DNA of 64,000 bases from Polyodon spathula (GCF_017654505.1 NC_054539.1:72334413-72398412); one strand, 5' to 3'. Positions 49,931 to 62,312 are shown, counted from the first letter of the stretch. Numbers and translations are program-made. Notes: generated by a model not told the origin, from the letters alone.

Positions 49931-51724
49931 TATATATATATATATTATATATATATATATTATAGATATATAGACATACACACACACACACACACATATT
50001 GCCACATTATTAGGACCAGGAACTAATATCAGGTTGGGCTACAATTTGCCCTGACAACAGCCTTGGCATTATGTGGCATAGACTCCACAAGAAAGTGCCT
50101 TGAGCGTAGGCGCTGGGTCTGTATCATTTTTGGTGATGCCCAGCCCCTATACTATCACCCCCCAGTCCGATAAAACAAAAATAAATAAAATAAAATAAAT
50201 AAATAATCACTACCGTAAGCAATTATTGCGTCGTACATTATTGTGAACTATCTATTTTATTATATATTATTGCTTTCGCATGATATACTGAGTTGGAGTA
50301 CATTGTCCTATAAAATGGTATATTAGAGGATAAACGACAAAGCTCTGCTGAATACGGTAACAAGCAAGTGCTGATGGACCCATAACCCACAAGAGCAAAT
50401 ACTTCCTAAAATTTAATTTAAAAAAATTATTTTATTTTTGCGATGTTCTAATTGTTCCCAAGTAAACTGACAAAGTTCTGTGTGGCTGCTCTGGCCTCCC
50501 AAACACTGCATTAAACTTTAAATGATTAAACCAGCAATCGAATAATTGGGTACACAAGTAAATATCGACGATTGTACCGCACACACTCATTTTCGCTCCA
50601 TTTCTCTCCCCGTGACATTATTATTTTAATATCATTGCTGTTATTGAGTAAAACCTTGTTTACAACAATTGAATGAAAGTGGTAATTACACCATGGTAGC
50701 GTCAGGATTAAAAACAAAACATTCGCTACAAGCCTAACAAGTTTAACATGCTACAGAGCTGTTACTAAAACATGTATTTAGTAATCTATATAAACTGGTG
50801 TCTAGTTTATATAGATTACATTCCAAAGTACTGTAATATATAAACTAGACACGTTTATATATATAAAAAAAAAAAAAAATAATAATAAAAAAAAAACGTC
50901 TTTGTATTTAGTGACAGCTGCAGCATTACACATTGCATTTTGTTAATACTGTACCACCTAACCTTCACTATCTGCGGAGCACACAATGCGGAAATCCCCG
51001 CCTAAAACATCATCATCATCATCATATTAACACTAATAATAATATTAATTACAAATACATTGGTTTATTCACCACAACATGCACACCTGCTATAGGTCAA
51101 GCTGATTGTTTCTCCAAAATTGCGTTTAACGCCGGTGATCGATTTTAACGTTATTGAATATTGTTAAATATTCATTATATAACAGTTCATTATGAAACTC
51201 CAAGGAAGAGCAAACTATACACAGTCAAAAAAAAAAAAAATATCGGCGCATGCAATTTTTTTGTGGGCACGGTACTTTTTTGTAGGTAGCTCAGATTGTC
51301 AGAACAACCAGCCACTTCTTGTTTGTTTGTTTGTTTCCATCGAGCACACAGAGTGGCTTTCTTACAAAGCATTTTCAAAACTGATTCACTGGTAGGATGG
51401 GACCAGCAAATCAGATGCTACTTAACACCAGCAGGAGAAGAACAGCACGCCCACTGCTTGTTGTTTTTTTTGTATTAAAGAATTGCAATGATTGTATTTT
51501 TGGTGTCAAAGTCCTTGCTGATTGTCAATATGATGGTAAATAATAATGAACCTTCAACAGCCTACCTTGCAGTTGCACCCAATAAGCTTCCCACAGTCTT
51601 CACAGCAGTTGGCAAACAGGTTTTCATAGCACTTGGTGCAGTACTGGGTTTCCTCTCTTAAGATATATTGTTTGCCCAGTAGAGAGATCTTGCAATAGTG
51701 ACAGTCAAAACGCTCAGCACTCAT
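42945..51724 (-). CDS. fhl5: FHL5, four-and-a-half LIM domain protein, 5 coding exons
   Basis: Coding exons 51724-51566, 49488-49314, 48690-48521, 43846-43660 and 43096-42945 join in phase to 843 bases (280 residues plus TAG); the family is 279-284 long. Order: an N-terminal half LIM (FDCHYC ... YCTKC), then four full LIM domains, each with paired Cx2C and Wx-H-x2-C zinc ligands (RHWHEQCFKC, SWHETCFLC, PWHRECFLC, QWHTECFTC). FHL proteins are actin- and nucleus-associated scaffolds; FHL5 (ACT) co-activates CREM/CREB in mammalian testis. FHL5 is preferred over FHL2 because of LVEKLFAAKDERLLCTDC, CVPCFEKQFAYQCNSCKK and KCSVSLVGRGFLT, and because GPR63 and UFL1 are its neighbours. FHL2 resembles it in places (GTKSFIPKDN), so a tree would settle this. 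Confidence 0.88.
43660..43846 (-). CDS. fhl5: FHL5 coding exon 4 (LIM3)
   Basis: Acceptor TTATTTTTAG, donor ATCACAA|GTACGA, also weak. Encodes AITAGGVTYHDKPWHREC ... LYAKKCVGCTKPIT. Confidence 0.92.
44056..44133. repeat. 39-bp tandem duplication
   Basis: Two diverged units sharing GGTAGCAGATGCAAACCTG, in the FHL5 intron beside the LINE. Confidence 0.85.
44600..46923 (-). mobile_element. CR1-clade LINE, 5'-truncated, long ORF intact
   Basis: A minus-strand frame (46920-44683, 745 codons without a stop) starts in the last part of the endonuclease domain (LANSDHNMVSFEV) and contains the whole reverse transcriptase: NKSPGPDEI, NYRPVSLTSI, QHGFRKGRS, VYLDFQKAFDKVPH (D392), GVPQGSVLGPLLF and the FADD catalytic box at 478-481. 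It ends LLDEILGSISY. The short 3' UTR ends in tandem TTATGTTC units (44600-44634 on +), the kind of octamer tail used by CR1 elements. The inferred Met is arbitrary because the 5' end is cut. It lies in the 4.7-kb FHL5 intron between coding exons 3 and 4, in the gene's orientation. The lack of stops suggests a young insertion. Confidence 0.93.
46924..48170. other. G/A-rich intronic stretch beside the LINE
   Basis: Purine-rich sequence with a tandem duplication at 46952-47025 (41-bp period, unit starting GCTGGTTGATTCTCG). The composition resembles 43950-44590 on the other side of the LINE, so the LINE may have inserted into an older repeat. The 161- and 103-codon minus frames look incidental. 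Confidence 0.4.
48521..48690 (-). CDS. fhl5: FHL5 coding exon 3 (LIM2)
   Basis: Acceptor TTTTTTTAG, donor AAAAAA|GTACAC, a poor match to the donor consensus. Encodes RKMEYKGNSWHETC ... CVPCFEKQFAYQC. Confidence 0.9.
49314..49488 (-). CDS. fhl5: FHL5 coding exon 2 (LIM1)
   Basis: Acceptor TTGTCCTAAAG, donor CCAG|GTAAGC. Encodes DLSYKDRHWHEQC ... YSSKCFTCKKTIMP. Confidence 0.93.
49895..49996. repeat. (TA)n-(CA)n compound microsatellite
   Basis: Interrupted TA array followed by ACATACACACACA repeats. Confidence 0.95.
49998..50110. repeat. Fish DNA-transposon fragment
   Basis: 'aggttgggctacaatttgcc', 'acaacagcc' and 'gtggcatagactccacaag' resemble a common fish repeat (GGTTGGGCC...TTTGCC, CAGAACAGCC, TGGCATGGACTCCACAAG). 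The family is not resolved; truncated copy. Confidence 0.4.
50785..50853. repeat. Nested inverted repeats (multi-stem)
   Basis: TAATCTATATAAAC (50786) pairs with GTTTATATAGATTA (50805). GTGTCTAGTTTATATAGATTACA pairs, with two bases unmatched, with TGTAATATATAAACTAGACAC ending near 50852. The two stems share a middle arm and are mutually exclusive. Confidence 0.8.
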
Positions 51725-51740
51725 TTTTCCGATGTACAAG
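51566..51740 (-). CDS. fhl5: FHL5 first coding exon
   Basis: Acceptor TTCATGTTAG at 51741, then 16 bases of leader, ATG at 51724, donor CAAG|GTAGGC. Encodes MSAERFDCHYCKISLLGKQ to CEDCGKLIGCNCK. The acceptor implies an upstream non-coding exon. Confidence 0.92.
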
Positions 51741-51741
51741 C

Positions 51742-54700
51742 TAACATGAAAAAAGAAAAAGGGAGATATGTGCTTCTTACCTGCGTGTATTATTGAGTGT
51801 ACCCTGCATATGCTTGTAGGACACTGTGCATATTGCATACTAATTTAGAACAAATGGAAATACTTACAATACAGTGTACTCAGCCCAAGTGTACCACCTG
51901 GTAGTAATTCAGCATTCTGACTGGTGAAAACGGTATATTAGATTCTTTTATGAGAGCAGTTGCATTGACACAATGGAATGAGACATTGGAGACCAGGGAG
52001 TGGAATGAAAGCAAACAGCTAATCCACATTCCATGGATCTTCTGAGACCTCAGGGTGGAACTGATACAGTATTTAAGGCTTATAGTGGTCAAAGCCAAAG
52101 AATGAGTGGTGCCAAAACTAACAGGCTGCTAAGTTCCACCTCGTAAAGAATGATGATTGAGCGAGCTGAGCCTTCATTGCCACTCTCTCAGAGCCGTGCC
52201 ATCCTTATCCTGCTTTGAGTTGGCTGTATCTGACCATGAGGCAAAACTGTAACTGTTGATAACAGTGTAATTCGATATGAATTACCACATGGTTTCCTAC
52301 GTGTATGTTTTGGTCATGCTTTATTTTAAAGAGGCACTTTACCAAGTTATGCCCATTAATCAGGGTTTTATTATGATTTAAAATATATTTTAAAAAATGA
52401 ATTACATATTTATCTCTCTTTGTATTTTTTGGCTTTCCATCTGTTTCATTTTTTTGTCTTGGTTTGCCTATGACAGCGCCCAGGAACTGAAACTGAAGAG
52501 TGCACCTTATAACAGTGTTATCTGTTTTGGTCATTGACAATTCATTTATTATATTTATTAACAATGCAATCAAACACAATCTCAAAGTAACGACCATGTA
52601 TCTGTTCATGTCTGCTTCTCAGGAACTCAACAATTACAGTGTAAATCAGCTAAGCATAGTGTACTTTCTGCAATAAATGTCAACAGAAGTTTGTGTTTTT
52701 AAGACTGACTGAAAGCTTTCTTTGTAATTATGTCCTTTAGCAAACATGCTATAAGATTTTAAAATGTTACTCTAACAATTACTGCTTAATATACATTATT
52801 GTAAAAGCCAAATACTGTGAATATTTAAACACTTACAACACCAGATTGTCCCATGTTTGTATCCTAGTAACATGCAGAGCAAACTAAAATATCTAGCTGG
52901 CTTTCTGAAAGACCTTCTGATTGACCTTCCCTTATGAAAGTTTACTACAGTGTGTATTTGAGACATTTTGCAGTTAAACATGCTTTCCCAGTAGTTCTAC
53001 TATGTATTACATTTTCTTTCCTGTGTTTTATCATGGTTGACTATGCTTTCACTGTTTTTATAAAGCTTTTCTTCACTCTGCTATACTTTTTACCACATTT
53101 TACCCTAGAAAACTTGTATAAGGGTTTACCCAATTTAAATTTGCAACAATAAAACAGTAACTCTGTCTTTTCTAGGTAGTAAAGAATAGGTTAATATACT
53201 AAACAGAATGTTGCAATAACTCCCTTTAAATTGTATGGTAGAAATACTTTAATAAAATCATTGCTGTAAAGAATCCCCTTACCTTTCAACAGAATCAACA
53301 AAAAAAAGTTAATGCACACATTATTTAATTTTAGCTACAAGCCAATACTGCTCAATGCTTATTTGTTTCAGCAAAAGCTCTCTTCAATGCAAAATCATGA
53401 AACATGTACCTTCTGTCTGATGATGTTACAAGGCTCTGTGGTGAGCTGTCACGGAGTGAGACATGCGTGCATGCAAAATATCATCTATAAATACTATCTC
53501 TCTAATTACCCTAAATCTCAGGGGACAGCAATCATGAACTGCTGTACATTTCTGTACCTTTTAAGGGAGAAATGTATTTAATCGGCACACTGAAACCTTA
53601 GCTGACCCAACAAGTAGCGTTTGTCATGTTCTCAAGTGTTCAGTGTGCATAAGATTGAATGCTGCTTGTTGGCAAGCAAAATAGGGCATTTAAACTGTAT
53701 TTGGGCTGAATCACTCTTTAAATAATGAGCACAGTATCAAAGGTAAAGCACATATTTTTGTAAACCTTTTCTTACCATGACAAGAATGATAATCAGACAG
53801 GAAGGAATATAAATGATAAAAAAAAAAAAAATTAAAAAATGCTCTAGCGAGTAGGGGGATCAGATGCAGTTAAGATTGTGATACTGGCCCCTACTAGGAG
53901 TACTGTAATCTTCACAACGTAAGACACACCTTGCAAGTTGCACACAATACTGAGCAGTTTCCTTTAACATCCTTGGTATAATACACAACCATTTTTCTGT
54001 ATACTGTGCACCCCATGTAAAATGTGCAGAGGTAAGAATAATACTATCATACTTTAAACTGTGTTTATTTATACTATTTTCTCACTGTATCAGTTAAGGC
54101 TAAACTGTATACTTGTGTAAAGAGATGTGTTTTTTGTATAGCATGCATCCTGTGCATAGCACGCTGCAATGCTTTCACATTTGGTAGGGTGTATTCTATA
54201 TTCTGGTTTGAGTAACTCACTCGGTACAGCACGGTTACATAATACACGTTCAATAATTGACTGTGCATTAGTCTTGTAGGATACAAAGCTTCTGAAATGT
54301 TTCTCTAACTCAATTATAAAGACAGCAGTCTCCTGGATTGAACACCCTCATAACAGCTGATGGTCTGTTTGCCTGTGACTTTTTGAATGATTGCTTTTTA
54401 TATTGGCTCTTGGACAGAAAGTAAACCTTTCCATCTATGGAATGGTTCCACCCTGTGAAACACAACAGGGCATCCTCGAATAACAAGGACTAGAACTTTT
54501 ATTTTTGGCTAACAAAAACAAAGCAACCCAGGGAGCATCATGAAAGGGAAATGAAGTACAATGAATGTGTGAAAAAGATCACTGTATCATTGATATATAT
54601 TTTTACTGGACAACAATTGTGTCCTTGTTTTGTCATATACCATGTTTCTATCTACCACTGGGACTGACATAAAAGCATTTTCATATCAGCAAGTCAAGAG

Positions 54701-56220
54701 GAAACCAAACTCAATGGTCAGCCACTGGATTACAAAAAAAAGTATAAGGCAAAATGGAGGACTCAATGAATTATACAATCAGGGAAATTATACTATACTA
54801 TACAATCAGGGAAAATATTGGAAGCTGGAGAATCTTTGCCCACTCATACAGATTGTAGATTGCAGACTGGATTGTAGACTACAGGTGGAACTGGAGGCAA
54901 TCCCACTTTGAAACTGTAATGAAGTGCTGTTGAGTTTATTCTTATTAGAATTTTTTTAACATACAATTCTTAGTCTAATTGTAATTAAAAGAAAGAGAAG
55001 ATGTGTTTAAGAAACACGCACAGCCAGTTTCATTGGTGTGGATTTAAAAGGCAGCTGTTATTAGGATTAAAACATAAGCACAACCCATACTCTCCAGTCA
55101 CTGTTGACCTTTATCAGCATGTTTGTATAGGGCTTTGTAATGAGGTCTGATAATAACTTCAACCAGTTCTGTTAGTAGAATGGAAAACAGGGAACGCTAT
55201 TCAGCATATTTAAGGCATGACGACCTCATATGGGGACGAATAATAATAATAATAAAAACTTGTCTAATCTTGACATGGGGACATATGGAAGACTCCAATG
55301 CATAATGACCGCATGTGAGGATGCTATTTCTTTATATACTGAAATGGAAAAATTAAAAAAATCTATTTATTATTCAGCTATCTTCAATATCACTTGCATG
55401 AAAGGGTTAAAGAGAGTCATCCACATCACACATTCCGGCAGAATCAGCACCATGTGAGACTGTCACCTTATTTTTTAAACTATCACATGAATGTGATATC
55501 ACTCACCTCAAACCAGAGTGCCACATAAAGATTAGTCAGTACAATACCGCAGGTGAAACATGCTGTGAGCATTTTTTGTCAGTCTTGTTCTTTAATTAGC
55601 TATTGATCAGCAGGACTGTTGTTTCTATTACTCTGTGTTTGTCATTTCAACAGGCAATCAGAACACCACTCTGTGAAACGCCATGCAGACATTAATGGGC
55701 TGCAGCTGCTCTAACCCTGCGTTTGCTATGGTGTGTTTTAATAACAGATGAACAGGATTAATCAAAATATCGCTATTCTGCCAAAACATAACGTAATCGC
55801 CATATGTAGGACTCCTGATTTTCCATTCTTGGGAATGGCAAATTCCGTTTATTTACGTTAACATCGTAATATGAACATAAATAACATGTTTACATAAAAA
55901 AATCTACTGAATTTTTTTTTTTTTAAGTCCCCAAAATACTGTAGTTTTCAGGAAAAATCTTTCTTAAAGTAGCCCACCAGTAACAATGTACTATAGGCCA
56001 GCTTATTGCTGGCATTACAATATACAGACTAGTCGAAAACGAGGGGCATTATTACAAAAATATACAATTTTCATAAAATCACAAATTAAATACAATGTTC
56101 AGAAAACTTCTCTCTCCCATCTGTAGTTTCATCTGCAACAGAGACTGGTTTATGCTGTACTTGCTGTAAAACTGCATGTGTTTCTCCTATACCCTGGACA
56201 GATAGAGTTGCCTTAGTTAG
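51742..56220. other. Intergenic/upstream stretch between FHL5 and UFL1
   Basis: Should contain 5' non-coding exon(s) and the promoter of FHL5, not resolvable from sequence alone. No coding exon was recognised; the 134-codon minus frame at 52609-52205 has no family features. Confidence 0.4.
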
Positions 56221-56222
56221 AG

Positions 56223-56720
56223 CAGGGCTCTTCAACTAGTTTTATAAATTAAAGGGGGTCAGATTGGAAAAAAAAGTTAGGAGTAGGCAGGCCAGAGTAA
56301 TTTATTCTGCACATTTTCAAGCAATTTAATGTTCATATATTGAGCAAGACTTACACATTTGACCATACGAATAGTACTTTAATAATAGAACAGTGAGAAT
56401 TTAACGGAGTATCATTACAATCATTTTAAAATGAATGCGACATATTAATAGTGTAACTGTTAAGAAGAGATCAGTGCTTCTGTTTTGAGCTGCTAACTAC
56501 TGTGCCCTCTGGATACGTATTTCCAAAAGCTCCTTGTTTGGTTTCAAAATGCCTTTTCATATTGTATTCCTTAACCGCTGACACACATTCACTGCACAAT
56601 AAACACCGGCTTTGCGTTCGGCACAGTTGATAAAATAAATATTACACCACTCATCATTGAATCTATAATGTTCACCATTTTCTGTTTTTACTAAGTAGAG
56701 TAGAGAGCGCCATGTTATAG
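56223..56720 (-). pseudogene. hAT (GTF2IRD2/ZBED-like) remnant, BED finger
   Basis: On the minus strand, YRFNDEWCNIYF is followed after a frameshift by SRCLLCSECVSAVKEYN and MKRHFETKQG. This is the usual RRF..EW...YFF ... CLLC...V..KEYN.KRHFETKH start of GTF2IRD2/ZBED-type hAT proteins. The sequence at 56223 (CAGGGCTCTTCAACTAG) resembles a hAT terminus (CAGGGGTCCTCAACTGG). Catalytic parts are missing, so this is a short internally deleted copy. Confidence 0.75.
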
Positions 56721-57839
56721 AAATATTAGCAAAAAAAAAAAACACTAAAAAGTCACTCTCAGTATGTGGTATTATTAAGGAGTTAATGATAAATTACAAA
56801 TAGTAAATTATAAAACTAACGGTTTCACCTCAACTACTCTGTTGTTTCTCTGTGTGGAACGGATTTGAGATAATAGCTAAATAAATACATTAATACATAA
56901 TTCAATTATGTTTTTGTTTTTTTTAATCGGAGAGTTGATGATCATTTTTTTCAGGTACTTTTCACTTTTCTGTATATACAACTCCAAAATTATTCCACAG
57001 AGCAAAAATTTCAAAACAGCTAGTTGCTTTTTTAAACCACACGAGTCACACAGCATAGAGGCAACAACGCAACAGCGATTTTCTCGTTATGCAATGATCC
57101 AAAATAAACATACACAAAACGTGTCAGTCCGTTCCCAATGCCTAATTCTGCGATTCCGTCCTTGATTCTGCGATCGTGGAAAATTAGTAGCTCTACATAG
57201 GTACACTGCCTGGAATCTTCATTAGGACCTATCTACCTGATTGGATTAGGCATCATCCTGGTGTGGGCATGTTCTCCTGATATATCCTGAGTCCTTTGAT
57301 TACTCTGGAAGGCTAAATTAATTCTGTTTTTTTTTTAAGCATCGTTGTGGATAACGTCCATCTAACTCGTACGCTGATGTCGATGGGTACTTGCATGACA
57401 ATAATACAAACATCCATGAACGGTTTGAGGAGCATCACAGAGACTTCAGGTATGACCATTAATACCTACGCTTGCACGGATTACATAAGTAACATCCCAC
57501 CTGAGAAATTCCAGCACCTTGTCGAGTTAATACCATGTCATGTAAAGACTGTGATCAGGGCAAACGTTGGTCCAAACCTATATTATGTACAAGCCGTAAT
57601 GAAGTGCCAGAAAGTGTGTGTTCCATGGTATAATGGAATGATTTGATATACTTTATATGGTCATATTAAAAAAAGTTTTAGCAAAACAACACAGGCCTGC
57701 AAGCAAGATGTCTCCAGACCTATCAAAAATATTAACAGGGTTCGGTGCCATATGATAAATTATAATGATAAAGTAACAGACAAACTAACTTTAATAAATA
57801 ATACCAAACTAAATTAACACCCCTACACATGTTAAAAAA

Positions 57840-58378
57840 TGCAGCAGCAGCAGCAGCAGCAGCTCTACATTCATTATGAATACCCGTACAGGAGCAATAT
57901 TCAACAGAATGGTGAAGCAACTGAACTCAACAGAAAACACCAAATAGTTTTTTTCAGGAATACTGAACAATTTCCAACGTTTTGAGGCAAGAGAAACAGC
58001 GGCGTGTTTCTCTGTTTGTTTACATGCCATTTTGTAGCGATGAGGTGCACTTGTGGAAATCAGGATACAAAACAAGGCAATGATACTACGACGGTTCTGG
58101 AAAGATTGAATAAACCAATCAAGACACTCACGATGACAAGTCACATTTGAAAAGATTGAATAAGCCATTTCAACTTAAGTTTGATGATGATGAGTTATCA
58201 GGTTAGAAAACAGTACTGTATCAGTTGTTAACAAATTGCTACCGGTGCCAAAAAGGTGTTCTTTTAAGTAAAGTTCCTGTTTCTTTAGGCGGAGCATTTA
58301 CAAAGGGAAAAATCAGTTTCACCACGAGGGTGTTCTCTTAGGAGGCATTCGTAAACACAGAGACTACTATACTTCCAA
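57840..58378 (-). mobile_element. Pogo/Tigger-like remnant, copy 2
   Basis: 58230-58378 is homologous, reversed, to the terminus at 23343-23500. Reading inward on the minus strand, a frame gives AVSLASKRWKLFSIPEK near 58020, which recalls the N-terminal DNA-binding start (KRKxLSxxEK) of pogo/CENPB-type proteins. The rest is degraded and the other end was not found. Confidence 0.45.
57841..57863. repeat. (GCA)n trinucleotide repeat
   Basis: Nearly eight GCA units, inside the possible pogo-like remnant. Confidence 0.95.
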
Positions 58379-58379
58379 G

Positions 58380-61300
58380 TTCTGCGTGGACCACTCTCTC
58401 AGAGCTAGGTGATAAGCTATGCCCAGATTCCAGAACTTTGTCAATCTGTCTGTTATTCAAAATAATCAATCAAGCAGAACACTATACTCACTATACAGGG
58501 GTGTTTAAGAGCCTGTGAAATACTATATCAATGCTGAAGACATTGAAATGGTCTCCTAGGGAATGGGCTCTCAATGCACTGTCTAAGCACCAGCTATTTA
58601 AGTGCTGGTGGCATGTGATAATCACAGAAGTGTGGAACTCAATCCATCTCTCTAGTGAGGACATTCTTCCAACAGTAGTTTAAAAACAAGTACAGTACTA
58701 GAAAATACAGTACATCCCAAAATAGATTTATTGTATAATTAGAATCCATTTTTATTTGCTAGATTTTAAAGTAGTGAAAGTATCTACTGCAATTGGCAAA
58801 AGTAATAGTTACATTCAAATCAGTAAGGGTTGCAATGCAATAGTTACTACATTGCTAAAATGTATTTTGTCTTTTTTTGAAAATCGAAAACACTATCTTC
58901 TTGATTGCCTGTCCTACATTCCACCTAGTGTCATGCTGGCTGATGTAACACATCTTATTTTCGCTTTATTCAGAGCAGTTGCAACAGTAGAGCTCCTATA
59001 CAGTGCCAATGTGCCTCCCAGCTGCCCAGCCTTACTGATGAGGCACATATCACACATTGGCAATGCTTTTCACACTTGCTTGACATTAACTGAGCAGCGA
59101 ATTCTCCAGTTCTACTAACTCCTCTTTGGAGCAAAGAGAAGCAACTGATCGCTTCTGACTGGGTTACCTTTAATGTTTGCAGTAATGCTGTGGTTACAGT
59201 AACTCAATCGTCTGGGAGCTCTTAGGCTCAGAAGTGCCAACTTGTTTGTGAGTCCTCTTCCTTATTAGACTGGCCTAACAATGAGAGCTGCATGGCTATA
59301 GCAGCAAATTGTATTCATTTCGACTGGCAGCCATTTAGCTTAATTGTGACCTTTTTAGTTAAGAAGGAGTAACAGTTGCACCGGCCAGCTCAATGCTGAT
59401 CTATTGCAGTTAAAGGATGGAGTAACGTAAGGAATGATTTTTGCTCCTTGGCAAAAAGGCCAATGTTAACCTAAACAAACATAAAAACTAAAACAATATA
59501 TTTTTTTTTACATTAAAAAAAATCTATTTACTGATAATATACTATATAAATATGACAATTGTCATGATATACGACATTCCTTAAGTGTTAAAAACAAAGT
59601 TTTAAAATAACTGTAAAACTTGCATCATGTAGTGTGATGAAAACAACATAAATTACTTTTGTCATTGTGACGTCAATCATGAAGCTTAATAACCATATGC
59701 ATGCTCACTAATTGAAATGTAAGCAATCCTTTTCTAGACATCATAGTGCTATAGACTACCACTGCACAGACTTGAATACTAAGGTTTCCAGGGGAACTCC
59801 AGTATTGTAGCCAATCCTCTACATGTTAACACAGATAAAATAGATTTCTAAATGCATTAAAGAACATCACATTTGTTGCTGTTTGTATGCTTTTGTCTTT
59901 AGTAAAGCAATTAAACACTACATTAACCATACTCTCATAGCACTATTAAATACAAGTGCAATCCATATTTTAAACTGACAAAGCTTAATAATAATAAAAA
60001 AAACCAAACAAAAAACATACCTTGGTTTTAACGTAAAATGACAATTAGATCCACAACTCCAAGCCCATAAAGCAACCCAGAATAAGCTATCCAAGGCAGA
60101 TATTCACATCATGGGGATAGTTTAGACTGGGGCAGTGACCACTATGTGAATTTTTTAATTCCCTTTAGTCAAGTGCAAGTAAATCACTTCTCTCCGTTAT
60201 TTCGTGGAATATGTTCACAGCCAGTGTGAAACAAAGTCCTAGATGGGAATTCTGAGTCAATGTCTACATATGCTTGGCTACACCCCAAAGTCTTGGTTTT
60301 GGAGATTCTTGGAGAGGGGAGAAAGATTGGAATGCAAGGCCTGACAGGAGATTGCAGACATGATCTGGATGGTTAAAGGAAAGTAAATAGTATTGCAAAC
60401 CCCTTTATATCGATACCATCTTTTTTTCATTGATTTTCAAGAAACTCAAAATAAAGAACAAGGGTCTATAAAATGGGAATAAAAGGGATGATGAAAAATG
60501 TAATATTTACTAAAGGATATTGCTTTTAATGAAACAATCATAGGGTATACAGCATTTGCAGAAATTAACATCTTATCTTTGTCTGTGTACAATGTAGACC
60601 CACATGTGCACCTTTGTTCAATTTATGGTAATTTATGCTACTTTGCAATCCAATTTTAATGGTGAGGGATCTAAATAAAGTAGCTCTAAGGTTTATTCAA
60701 ATTTAATTTCCATTCAATATGCATTCAGTTAATAATAACAAATTCTTTAGCTTATGGGTTCCTATTTGTATAAATAAAGAAGGCGGCAAATAGGTTTCCC
60801 TCAAGTTCAGCCTCTGTTGGAACCGTATCGGCTCCTGGTTACAATGAGACCCATTTATATTGGAGTTTGTACAGCAAGGTCCTATCCTATAATACATTGT
60901 TTATCTTAAGACAAACTACCTCTATTTGGATAATTTTTCATTCACCCACAGCTATTCTGACTTTGCTGAGCCAGTCCGAGGTAAAAAGAGAATTGTTAGA
61001 AGAAAATGAACACAGCTGCTCACAGAATTGTAATAATTTACAGGGGATGTGCATTACGAGCTATATGGTCAATGTCACTGCTTAATGCAAAATGACCTAA
61101 ATCCGGGGATATTTATTTTTCAATTTTATTTCTGAATACTACACTTGAATAATCATGTGCAGCAATGTTCTTTCAAATATTCAGATCGTTTCTCTACACT
61201 AAAGCAATTATTACTCCATTACTGCTGTTTTCACGTTGCCCTACAAGTCTTTCATTGATACAAAGCAGAATGGGAAGAGATTTGTGAAGCATGCCAAAAT

Positions 61301-62066
61301 GAAATCTGATTAGAATGAATCCTCGGCCAATCAACATATAGTGATTATACTGACATTAACGCTGGCCGATAGCAGCTAACAGAAAGTAGCATGAACTGCG
61401 CTGAATGAAAGCTGGATAGCAGTGCGGATTATGGTAAAGGTTGATTAAGGAGGGCTTGCTGGGGGGCTCCTGTTGCCGTACAGAATCCCACTGGTGGCCG
61501 CATTTCAGAAACATTGCACCAGAATATGCTTTGATAAAAGAATGACTGGATTTAAAACACACAATTGTTGTCAATCATTTAGTTAAAGAAAAAAAAAACA
61601 AACAGAAAAAAAACAACACATTGAGAATCTGAAGCTCAAATATGTTTACTAGGTTACGGAAAAGTTCCAAAAACAATGTTAGTTGCAATATGGGTTAAGA
61701 AAAACAACGCTAAAGTCTGGATGGTCAATTTTTTTTAAATGAATTTAAATAGAATACCATCTTAAGTAAAGCTTTATAATGTTTTACAATGTATGCCACT
61801 GGTATATACCAGAAACACAAAAGTGATACTACCACTATTATAACCAACTGACCTGGGGGTGTTTACTGTAAAATTGTAAAACAATATGAAACTTTTAAAT
61901 ATGTAACGTACAGTACAGTAGATACCAGAGAGGGCATTAATCAATGTGGCAGAAGATAATCACGTTTTTTTTATGCAATTTGTTGGTAATCATGTTATTA
62001 GTTCCCCAAACTGCACAGAGAATGTTAACCAAGCCACAGCATAATCTTTTAAATGAAATGTACAGA
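58380..62066. other. Gene-free stretch downstream of UFL1
   Basis: No coding exon or clear transposon seen. A 120-codon plus frame at 58756-59118 lacks family features. Confidence 0.45.
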
Positions 62067-62072
62067 TTTATT
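62067..62072 (-). terminator. ufl1: Polyadenylation signal of UFL1
   Basis: AATAAA on the minus strand only 28 bases after the stop codon, implying a very short 3' UTR unless a distal site is used. Confidence 0.5.
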
Positions 62073-62099
62073 AATTTATATTTTAAATATGGAACCAGT

Positions 62100-62312
62100 T
62101 CACTCCTCAGTTAACGATGTTTTCCTTGGTCTCAGGACAAGGTCCTTCACTTCTGAGGTCAGTGAGAGCAGCTCTTTCCGAACTGCATCTGATGCATCTT
62201 CCTCAGCCTGCTTCTCCTCAGAGTCCGCCCCCACCTGGCTGGCCTTCTGGTTCTGGCCCATGAGTTGCTTCACAACAAGACCTTGATACTTTGATAGAAG
62301 CTTGTGCTGATC
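62100..62312 (-). CDS. ufl1: UFL1 last coding exon (E3 UFM1-protein ligase 1), partial gene
   Basis: The acceptor TTCTATTGTAG is followed by an open 70-codon exon ending TGA at 62102-62100. It encodes DQHKLLSKYQGLVVKQLMGQ, then an acidic linker (ADSEEKQAEEDASDAV) and RKELLSLTSEVKDLVLRPRK, ending TSLTEE. This matches the C-terminus of vertebrate UFL1 (DQH.LL.KYQGLVVKQL ... RKEL..L...KDLVL..RK.S.TEE). UFL1 is the ER-anchored scaffold-type ligase that, with DDRGK1 and CDK5RAP3, attaches UFM1 to targets such as ribosomal protein uL24 (RPL26). All earlier exons lie beyond base 64000. The neighbour order UFL1-FHL5-GPR63 matches human 6q16. Confidence 0.93.
   Translation of the reverse strand, partial: DQHKLLSKYQGLVVKQLMGQNQKASQVGADSEEKQAEEDASDAVRKELLSLTSEVKDLVLRPRKTSLTEE

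Noticed and set aside
42945..51724. Reading the LIM gene as FHL2
   Set aside because: Some segments look FHL2-like, but the LIM1, LIM2 and LIM4 signatures and the UFL1/GPR63 neighbours favour FHL5. Not fully excluded without a tree.
57347..57646. 99-codon plus frame
   Set aside because: No recognisable family; surrounding DNA is degraded and repeat-rich.
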